Positions 7,553-14,616 of a stretch of DNA of 14,636 nucleotides are shown here, one piece after another. The stretch covers positions 217,946 through 232,581 of the forward strand of contig MU646336.1 in the NCBI GenBank assembly GCA_026770585.1, read 5' to 3'. The stretch's first letter is position 1. Each line of letters begins with the position of its first letter. The notes beneath the pieces are model-generated. The model saw nothing but the letters and a program-made list of their open reading frames with translations. It ran no database searches and was not told where the DNA came from. The position numbers and the translations under genes were made by a program. The stretch comes from Baffinella frigidus. Taxonomy: Eukaryota > Cryptophyceae > Cryptomonadales > Baffinellaceae.

Positions 7553-7626
7553 GGGTCCTTGACGTTCTTCGAGCTCCCGACATAGGCGGACACCGGAACT
7601 GGTTCTGCAGAAAAGCCATGCTTCCT
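7553..7626. repeat. Dispersed repeat, inverted copy of 5541-5608
   Basis: On the minus strand this reads GGAAGCATGGCTTTTCTGCA, AGTTCCGGTGTCCG and then GAA...AAGGACC. A 96-residue frame starts in it at 7619 (MAFLQNQFRCPPM), but only the first dozen residues match the other copy and the rest is unrecognised. Confidence 0.65.
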
Positions 7627-7667
7627 TCACGGAAGACTGCGTTTCCACAAAGACTGCGTTTCAGCGT

Positions 7668-7769
7668 ATCCCTTAAGTGACCAGTAGGCTCATACGCCCT
7701 ACCTCAGGGCCCTAGGACCTACCAAGGGCTTCCACGGGCGATTATTCGCCCGTTGGTCACTCAAGGGAT
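7668..7769. mobile_element. Second foldback element, unrelated ends
   Basis: The outer arms ATCCCTTAAGTGACCAG (7668-7684) and TTGGTCACTCAAGGGAT (7753-7769) pair at 15 of 17 positions. Inside is a perfect 8-bp hairpin ACGGGCGA-TTAT-TCGCCCGT (7734-7753) and a CCTAGGACCTACC segment. It looks like a small non-autonomous foldback element. Confidence 0.55.
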
Positions 7770-7838
7770 GGCAACCCGCTGGGATACACGGGGTTCCTGC
7801 ACATGCACACGAAAAACTTCTCAAGTAACGACTCCCTA

Positions 7839-7954
7839 CAGGGGTACCTCGCTCATAAGAAAGCGCCTCACCCTAGGAGCCTACAGTAGGCCGAGGCCTT
7901 GGGCCCTATGGTGCACCTAGGGGGGGTGCGTTTTCTATGAGCGAGGTACTAGGG
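7839..7954. mobile_element. Palindromic MITE, right terminus decayed
   Basis: Starts CAGGGGTACCTCGCTCATAA after TA. The centre has CCTACAGTAGGCC and GGGCCCTATGG, and the right arm TTCTATGAGCGAGGTAC then loses the CCCCTG end. Confidence 0.75.
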
Positions 7955-8078
7955 CAACCGCAAGGTTAGGCAGCCCCTTGCTCCCCACACGTTTCGTGTG
8001 CATGCACCCCGTTCAGATCCCCGCGGGTTGCTGTACACTTCTATCAGGGAACGGTTTCATATCAGGTTACGTGCTCTA

Positions 8079-8186
8079 CAGGGGTACCTCGCTCATCAGA
8101 AAGCGTGACCCCCTACGACCACCATGGGCCGAGTCCTACTGTAGGGTCCTAGGGGGAGGCGTTTTCATATGAGAATGGTACCCATG
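8079..8186. mobile_element. Palindromic MITE with TA target duplication
   Basis: This 108-bp element starts with CAGGGGTACCTCGCTCATCA and ends with ATATGAGAATGGTACCCATG. Its centre is CCTACTGTAGGGTCCTAGG. TA flanks it at 8077-8078 and 8187-8188. Confidence 0.8.
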
Positions 8187-8349
8187 TACACACCCGCATA
8201 TCGAGGCGCACGACATGTATTCACCACCCCTCCCCGCACCCACCCCCGCCGGCCCCAATAACTAAGTACGGCCTCCTACTTGGGAGCAACGCGCAGAATC
8301 GTTGATTTGGTTTGAATTGAATTGACTGATTTGATTTGATTTGAACCGC
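8187..8349. repeat. 3' flank of the minus-strand gene with TTGAT-type repeat
   Basis: About 8301-8345 is a simple repeat built from TTGAT/TTGAATT units. Because the minus-strand gene ends at 8350, this lies directly after its stop codon and would be in its 3' UTR. No polyadenylation signal could be picked out with confidence. Confidence 0.55.
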
Positions 8350-8412
8350 TTACGCGCCGGGGCCGTAGTCCACGCCGAGCTTCATGCCCGGGGACGGGTA
8401 CACCATCATGCG
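8350..8412 (-). CDS. Terminal exon of unrecognised minus-strand gene
   Basis: After a pyrimidine-rich 3' splice site (TTTCCTGTCCGCAG) the exon encodes RMMVYPSPGMKLGVDYGPGA and a TAA stop. The Gly/Pro/Tyr flavour matches the proposed upstream exon at 9074-9224, which ends in the same phase (0). The upstream frame does stay open into the TCTG microsatellite, but that part is low complexity and is read here as intron. Function unknown. Confidence 0.45.
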   Translation of the reverse strand, partial: RMMVYPSPGMKLGVDYGPGA

Positions 8413-8450
8413 CTGCGGACAGGAAAGTTTGACTTTAGCATTGACAAAGG

Positions 8451-8454
8451 TCTC

Positions 8455-8495
<41 letters not shown>

Positions 8496-8530
8496 GTCTT
8501 TGTCTCCCTCCCTCCCTCTCTCTTCTCTCG
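8451..8530. repeat. TCTG microsatellite passing into a CT-rich tract
   Basis: About ten CTGT units, then TCTCCCTCCCTCCCTCTCTC. It lies in the proposed last intron of the minus-strand gene. Peptide repeats read from it are not credible coding. Confidence 0.85.
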
Positions 8531-8735
8531 CTCACGCGAGATAGAGAGAAGAGGTACACCTTGACGCGCTACCGACACGCCACCATCTCCGTCGCAACAC
8601 CCCCCACTCAATCACAACACACGCAGCATCGAGGGGGTGGCCTAGCTCTGCATCAGTGGGGTTGACAGACTATTCTCAAGTTGACCTGCTGGACGTGTGG
8701 CAAAAATTCGTCAACTTTGGAGGGGGGAAGAGCCC

Positions 8736-8758
8736 GGGCTCACCACATCGGTGAGCCC
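8736..8758. repeat. Perfect 9-bp hairpin
   Basis: GGGCTCACC-ACATC-GGTGAGCCC, isolated within the proposed intron of the minus-strand gene. Confidence 0.6.
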
Positions 8759-8839
8759 AAAGACAGAGTCAGAGCTAGTGTTCCCGAAGGCTGAATCATA
8801 AGAAGGTGACTGAACCATACGAGCATAAGAGCGTGCACC

Positions 8840-8915
8840 CTTTGGGGTTGGCTAAGGCAACCCCGACTCAATCATAACACAGTTCACGCATGGCATGAGA
8901 GGGGGTACTCCGTCG
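8840..8915 (-). pseudogene. Degenerate copy of the 9040-9115 exon region
   Basis: On the plus strand, GGGGTTGGCTAAGGCAACCC, ACTCAATCATAACA, TTCACGCATGGCATGAGAGG and GGTACTCCGTCGG follow the order of 9047-9115 (GGGGTTGGCGAAGGCACCC, CACTCACATTACCG, TTCACGTACATGGCATGATA). A more decayed piece occurs at 8590-8630. On the minus strand this would be an extra copy of the exon part encoding YHAMYVN plus its donor. Confidence 0.45.
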
Positions 8916-9073
8916 GTGTCCTGCTCCTATGGTAAACCAAGAGCACGTATTGCTTCGAAGTCGCATCCAGGATGGATGGCGTCGTAGCAGACAAGACAAG
9001 GGAGAGCGTCTTCGGGGGTAGCCCTGCTGGTAGGGCCCGCCGACGGGGTTGGCGAAGGCACCCTCCCACTCAC

Positions 9074-9224
9074 ATTACCGTTCACGTACATGGCATGATA
9101 GGGGTCGTACATGGCTTGATAGGGGGTAGGAAGGAGACCTGCTGGTACGGGCCGCCGACGGGGTTGGAGAAGGCGCCGTGGCCGACGCCGCCCTGCGGCT
9201 CGCCCATGATGCACTGGTCGCCAC
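9074..9224 (-). CDS. Internal exon, Gly/Pro/Tyr/Gln-rich, unrecognised minus-strand gene
   Basis: The exon starts after a telomere-like C-rich tract ending CTAACCGCAG. It reads GDQCIMGEPQGGVGHGAFSN, PVGGPYQQ, and closes with PYQAMYDPYHAMYVNGN before a perfect GTGAGT donor. The two halves are in different frames, so there is a one-step frameshift near 9138 unless a small intron or an alternative donor (CAGCAG then GTCTCC) is used. The motif GAF.NPVGGPYQQ recurs just downstream (minus-strand reading of about 9062-9020), reading GAFANPVGGPYQQGYP. The first base phase joins exactly to the exon at 9640-9826. The protein is not recognised; the tail resembles low-complexity Tyr/Gly/Pro C-termini. 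Confidence 0.4.
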
Positions 9225-9639
9225 CTGCGGTTAGGGGTTAGGGGTTAGGGGTTAGGGTTCATGGTGTGAGGTCTCGGGGGGGTGGGGTTTAGGGTTTTGG
9301 GTTCAGGGTTTATTCCGGATCGAAACACCACCACGGCCACCGTGTATTCCCAAGGCCCTTGAGTGTCGTCCTGGCGCAACCCCGGCCAGGTGTAGGGGGC
9401 TTCCAGAACGCGTTCCCACCAATCAATTCCAAGAGTCGAAGTGCACCCAGGAGCCTTGAGCGGAGACGCCCCGCGACTCTTGACGAATCCCGGTGCTTTA
9501 TGGTATCGCCGTGTTTTCTTTCTGGTACACAGCCTGAGGGCGCTGGACGGGCTCAGCGTTTAGGGGCTTGTAAAACCTAACCCGTGAACCCAAACCACCC
9601 TAAACCCTAACCCCTGAACCCAAACCCGAACCCCTCGAC
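9225..9639 (-). repeat. Proposed intron with telomere-like tracts at both ends
   Basis: On the plus strand, GGTTAGGGGTTAGGGGTTAG with TTTAGGG variants fills about 9231-9311, and CCCTAAACCCTAACC-type units fill about 9574-9636, in opposite orientation. The intervening 9312-9573 has no recognisable coding. Donor G/GTCGAG and acceptor CCGCAG keep the flanking exons in phase. Confidence 0.5.
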
Positions 9640-9826
9640 CAGGCAGCGTGGTGGACGGGCGCGCACCGAACGGCTTGACGTCGCACACCTCATCCTTGCC
9701 GATGAACGCGTTCGAGAGTACCTGGAACTGCGGCGCGCACCCGTGGTTCAGCACACGTGCTGGTGCAGCGAGGGCAGCGATCTGCTCACAGGCAGCCCTG
9801 AGGCTAAACCCCCGACGCTGCGCCAT
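9640..9826 (-). CDS. First visible exon of unrecognised minus-strand gene
   Basis: From ATG at 9826 the frame reads MAQRRGFSLRAACEQIAALA, then a segment with GCAPQFQVLSNAFIGKDEVC and DVKPFGARPSTTLP, ending at a GT donor followed by TTTAGGG-type repeats. The non-repetitive composition and sharp switch to repeat at a GT suggest a real exon. The ATG may be the start or an internal methionine; upstream exons cannot be excluded. The overlapping plus-strand frame lacks motifs. No family is recognised. Confidence 0.4.
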
Positions 9827-10479
9827 GCGGCAGCGGGAACCCTAAAGACTGAAAGTGTTCCGGGGCGGCTCTGACTGCAGGGAACCGGGAGTCAACGCGA
9901 GGAGAGGGCGCTATGATTTAAGGTTAGCGCAGCACATAGAGCCACCCGCTGCACAGCGATCTGCACGGGGCAAAGCAGAAGTAGACAAGAGGACCCGCGC
10001 CGCAATTTCGCACCGCCAGAGCCACCTTTGCCAGGCTCTGGCACTCTGCACTCCGCAGGTTCTTACAACCTCAACTCACTTCTCCCAAGCTGGTTAACGT
10101 ACTCCTGCCTTCCAACCACCGCACGGTAGATCCGGGGATGAGGGAACCAGGTGACGTCTCATGTCACTGTATGAGCTCCCAAACGGCACCAAAATCGGCA
10201 CCCGTCCTCTACGGACAGCAGCATAATGCCTGCACTTCACGCCATCCTTCAAGTTCATTCATCGCGCTCCAACCAACCCTCTTCCCCTCTCCATTCCCCC
10301 CACAAGGTCGGCATTTCTACCATTTTGACGGAGATAGATTCTGTCGCAAAAGTCAACTTTCCCGGGATTGACGCCAAAAGTGGCCAGAAACCGGCGTTTT
10401 CGCGTGTAGGCCCCAAAAGCCCAATTTTCCCGGCGAACAAGACCAGGCGTATCGCCATTCGTTCGCCGTCGTGCGAGCG
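9827..10479. other. Divergent intergenic region
   Basis: This region separates the minus-strand gene from the SMCHD1-like gene. It holds a perfect 9-bp hairpin GCCAGAGCC/GGCTCTGGC with a 10-nt loop (10015-10042) and a pyrimidine-rich stretch at about 10250-10310. Open frames here show no motif. It probably carries the promoters or 5' UTRs of both genes. Confidence 0.45.
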
Positions 10480-10613
10480 CGTGGGAGGCGGTGGGAGGCC
10501 GTACGAGGGCGTGCGAGAGCGTGCGAGACCCTGTGAGGCCTTGCGATCGCGTGCGAGCACGTACGAGGCCGTGCACGGCCGTGCGAGATCGTTCGAGGCA
10601 GTGCGAGGCCGTA
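10480..10613 (+). repeat. 10-bp minisatellite just upstream of the SMCHD1-like start codon
   Basis: About 13 units of GTGCGAGGCC and variants (GTACGAGGCC, GTGCGAGAGC, GTTCGAGGCA) run up to three bases before the ATG at 10617. The frame is open through it from 10491, so an Arg/Cys-rich N-terminal extension is possible, but the UBL domain begins only after 10617. Confidence 0.75.
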
Positions 10614-10616
10614 GAG

Positions 10617-10884
10617 ATGCCTCCCGCAGCCGAGCGTCTGGAAGTGTTCCTGATCTGGGGAAGCTCAGACCGACGCAACTCCCATGCCGGCGAGCAAGTG
10701 CGGGTCGACCTCCTAGCCGAACCCCGGATCGAGACTCTCGAGGCCCTCGCAGACCGGGCGAAGCTGGAGTTCTGCATGGAAGCACGCCCGCAGCTGCTCC
10801 ACACAAGAACATTCAACCCGATCGAGAGCATGGCGGAGCTGATCAACAAGGGCGACGTCGTCGTGGTCCCCCCCGATGAGAAAG
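10617..10884 (+). CDS. Exon 1, ubiquitin-like domain
   Basis: Encodes residues 1-89 plus one base. It ends GATGAGAAAG before the donor GTGTGC. The ATG at 10617 is chosen because the domain starts here and the minisatellite lies upstream. The 95-bp intron 1 ends CAAACCCAG at 10979. Confidence 0.75.
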
Positions 10885-13758
10885 GTGTGCGCAGCCGTCA
10901 CCCGTCCGCCCTGGTGAACACCTCCGGGCCCTTGCCTCCTCTCCTCCATGCGGTTCTAACATTTGCGGGGCAAACCCAGGTGTCATGTTGCCGATCAAGC
11001 CGAAGCTGATGTGCAACGTGATCAACACCGCCAAGAACGGCGCCACGGCCACCGTCGCTCTCCAGGAACTGATCGGTGAGTGCCTCGCGACCACGATCTG
11101 AGACCTTGGAGCAACTTCCAGTTGCGGTTGGTGCTGCCGTCTGTAGTTAGCCTGTGGCGCGTGGCGTGATGTGACGGGGCACATTATTGATGTTGCTGGG
11201 GTTCGTGACCCTCTCTGGGCTGATTGAGTTACTGCGCGCGCAGAAAACTGCATCGAGGCCATTCGTCGGGTAGCGCCGGGGCATCTCGGGAGCATCACGA
11301 TAGACGTGGCGTATGACCCAGAGACGAAGACCTTCACGATCACGATACGGGACAACGGCTTTGGAATCAACAGCTCGGAAATTGAGCGCGTGGTGACGTT
11401 TGGGTACTCCAAGCATGAGAACAAAGCCAAGGACCAGGAGCATAGGGTACTTACCCCACCCCGCGCTTTGATCCCGAGCCACATGAATTCGATTTTTTCA
11501 GGAAACACATGATTTCGATTGCTCCCGACAGACGCGTTGGCGCTCCTGCGAAACGAAGGTCGGGACAAACCCAAACGACTTCCCACCCACACCGTGCACA
11601 GCCAGTTCTGATTGAAAGACTGGTCAGACATTGCGGTGTGGTTGACCAAATGAATGCGACCTTGTGATGGAGACTTCCAACCCGCACCGACTTCCCACCC
11701 CCACCCTTCAAAGCCACTTTTGACTATTGAAAGACGGGTCGAAAACTGTGAAGGAGGGAGTTCCGAATTCAGGACCCGCCTGCCCTCGAACCATGCAGCG
11801 AGGTCTGATTGAAAGACGGGTTGCAGATTCCGAAGATGCAGATTCTGAAGGAGTGTGTGCGCGGGATGCAGGACCCGATGCCGTACGTACTGAAGGTTTG
11901 ATTCAAAGACGGGTCGCAGGTTGTGAGTATTGAAAGTGTGGGAGTTTGAGTGCTGGATGTTTGTGTGGCTGCTTGCCCTCGAACCGTACAGCGAGGTATG
12001 ATCGACAGACGGGTTGCAGATTCTGAAAGAGTGTGCGGGGTGCAGGATCCACTCGCGCTCGATGGCTGCTTCGGGAAGTACGGGATCGGGTTGCCGATGT
12101 TTTGATGGACATCCGGGTCGCAGGTCTTGAGTATTGAACGTGTGAGATTTTGAGTGCTGGATGTTTGTGCATCCATGTTGAGTGCTGGATGTTCGATGCA
12201 GGACCCGCTCGCCCTCGACGGGTTCTTCGGCAAGTATGGGATCGGTAGGAGGTGGAGTTAGAAAACATCCGGGAAATGCTCGTATGAGTGGCCGACACGT
12301 GGTACAGTAAGTAGCACAACGCGTAGCATGTGTGGCGCTGACGCTGGTTGTTTGGCGATAAATTATCAATCTCGATGCAGGACCCGCTCGCCTTGGACGG
12401 GTTCTTCGGGAAGTACGGGATCGGGTTCAAGTCGTCGTTCGTCTTCGGGGAGGAGGTGCAGATCGACCTTCGCTCGAAGCAGGCTGGCGAGAAGGTCTCA
12501 TTTCCGAATTGTGATTTCTGAATCCATTAGAGACGAATCGCCGTTTTTGGAGGGCATCCATGCCCTCGCTAGGAGTGAGATTGGCGAGAAGGTCGGCGAG
12601 AAGGTGCCTACGCCCTACAGCCTACAGCCTACAGCCTACACCCTACACCCTCATCCCTACACCCTACACCCTACACCCTACACCCTACACTCTAAACATG
12701 AGGTTCAGATCGACTTCCGCTCCAAGCAGGCCGGCGAGAAGGCGCATGCACCCTAAACTCACCACCCTAGACCCTAGACCCTCAACCCTTTACCCCAAAC
12801 CCTACACCCTACACCCTACACCCTACACCCTACACCCTACATCCTATACCCTACACCACACACCCTACACTCTACAACCTACACCCTACACCCGACACCC
12901 TACACCCTAAACCCTGCACCCTACACCCTACACCCTACAACCTTCACCCTAATCTCTAAACCCTGAACCCTGAATCATAAACCCTAAAACCTAAACCCCA
13001 AATCCTACACCTTTCACCCTACACCCTACACCCTTCACCCTACACGGTGCACCCTACACCCTTCGCCCAACACCCGTCACATTACACCCTACACCCTACA
13101 CCCTATACATGAGGTGCAGATCGACCTCCGCTCGAAGCAGGCCGGCGAGAAGGTGCATGCACCCTACACCCTACACCCTGTACCCTACAACCTACACCCT
13201 ACACCCTACACCCTACACCCTACACCCTACACCCTACACCCTACAACTTACACCCTGCACCCTACACCCTACACCCTTAACCCTACACCCCAAACCCTGA
13301 CCTCCAAACCCCAACCCCAAGCCCTGACCCCCAAACCCCAACCCCAAACCCCGCACCCCACACCTCACACCCCGCCTCCCGCACTCAAAACCCTAAGCCC
13401 CAAACCCCAAACCCTCACCCTTAACCCCTAACCCCTAAACCCTGAAGCAGGTAGCGTACGCGGTGCTCAACTGGCAGGAGATGCAGCGCTCCGACGGGGA
13501 GTACGTCGCCAACATCGGGGTGCACCCTCAACCCTTCCTAAATCCTAAACCCTAAACCCTAAACCCTAAATCCTAAACCCTCAACTCTAAACCCTACACC
13601 CTCAACCCTAAACCCTACACCCCAAACCCTAAACCCTAAACCCTAAACCCTGAACCCTCAACCCTACGCCCTAAACCCTAAACCCCAAAGGTGGAAGAGC
13701 ACACGCTCGGCGCCGTGACCAACGAGCACTGGACCGAGGTGACCCTACAACCTTAACC

Positions 13759-13832
<74 letters not shown>

Positions 13833-14282
13833 ACTCTGAACACTCGACCCTACGTAGCCAACATCAGCGTCGAGGAGCACACGCTCGGCGCTTTGACCGA
13901 CGAGCATTGGGCCGAGGTCCTGATTTAGGGGTTAGGGGTTGTGGTTTAAGCTTGGCCCAGAGCAAAAAAGGGGCGGAGGAGCATACGCTCGAAGCTCTTG
14001 GAGCTGTGAACAACGAGCATTGGACCGAGGTGAACCTAAACCCTCAAACTTCAACCCTCAACCCTCAACCCTCAACTCTCAACCCTCGACCCTACGTGGC
14101 CAACATCGGCGTGGAAGAGCACACGCTCGGCGCCGTTACCAACTAGCATTGGACCGAGGTCCTGATTTAGGGATTAGGGTTTGGGGTTTAGCATGGCCCA
14201 AAGCGAAAACGGGGTGGGGGAGCATACGCTCGGAGCCGTGACTGACGAGCATCGGAACGAGGTGACCCTACACCCTCAACCA

Positions 14283-14313
<31 letters not shown>

Positions 14314-14379
14314 ACCATAAACCTCACACCCTACACCTTACACCCTACAACCTTAACCTTAAACCCTAAAACCTAAACC

Positions 14380-14425
<46 letters not shown>

Positions 14426-14564
14426 AACCTAAACCCCAAACCTTAAGCCCTGAACCCCAAACCCCAAACCCCAAACCCCAAACCCCAACCCCTAAACCAG
14501 GTGAAGATTTCGAACGTGGATCACAACTGGGGGACGCAGCTTCTGGAGAGGCAGAGCGAGAGAG

Positions 14565-14616
<52 letters not shown>

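Larger units (their letters stand above)
11447..12380 (+). repeat. Intron 3 with degenerate tandem array and exon 4 fragments
   Basis: Units of about 82-115 bp repeat around a core TGATTGAAAGACGGGTYGCAG (cores near 11611, 11726, 11808, 11901, 12001, 12105). Within the array are fragments resembling the 5' part of exon 4, at about 11771 and 11868 (very decayed), 12040-12090 and 12195-12245 (well preserved). A dispersed repeat (12265-12373) lies at the 3' end. Confidence 0.65.
12495..13450 (+). repeat. Intron 4, telomere-like (CCCTACA) with exon 4 3'-end copies
   Basis: About 12608-13100 and 13160-13440 are CCCTACA, CCCTAAA and CCCCAAA variants. A doubled GGCGAGAAGGT piece lies at 12583-12607. 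Two copies of the exon 4 end are embedded (12701-12742 and 13109-13153). Confidence 0.8.
13739..14500 (+). repeat. Intron 6, telomere-like with a 242-bp tandem duplication of exon shards
   Basis: After CCCTCAA repeats, a unit starting at 13851 (A shard, G-rich TTTAGGG linker, B shard, C-rich CCCTCAA run) is repeated from 14093, period 241-242 bp. The tract 14290-14500 is CCCTCAA then CCCCAAA repeat ending AAACCAG. Confidence 0.8.

Noticed and set aside
8341-8665. Frames reading the TCTG microsatellite (SVCLSVCLSVCL)
   Set aside because: Low-complexity translation in both strands; only the short terminal part at 8350-8412 on the minus strand has coding character.
9855-10097. tRNA-like hairpin near 10015
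   Set aside because: A single 9-bp stem without the other cloverleaf arms or the T-loop consensus.
10312-10440. Possible relation of HFDGDRFCRKSQ region to the 7553-7626 repeat (HRNWFCRKAM)
   Set aside because: Only about a dozen bases match (TTCTG.....AAAAG), not enough to claim homology by eye.
10226-10879. 217-codon frame and antisense partners across 10255-10849
   Set aside because: They cross the 10-bp minisatellite and overlap exon 1 in another frame; the exon 1 frame gives the UBL-like domain that joins in phase to the ATPase exons.
11591-12120. CRISPR-like appearance of regularly spaced repeats in intron 3
   Set aside because: Units are degenerate, spacing varies from 82 to 115 bp, intervening sequence is itself repeated, and the context is a eukaryotic intron.
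10843-12369. 508-codon open frame on the minus strand
   Set aside because: It runs antisense to exons 2-3, which encode clear GHKL motifs on the plus strand. Much of it reads the tandem array of intron 3 as repeated peptide, with no recognisable domain. Open by repeat composition.
12560-13431. Several plus-strand frames made of TPYTLHP and NPQPSTLNP repeats
   Set aside because: Direct translation of telomere-like heptamers; no start, domain or non-repeat composition supports a protein.
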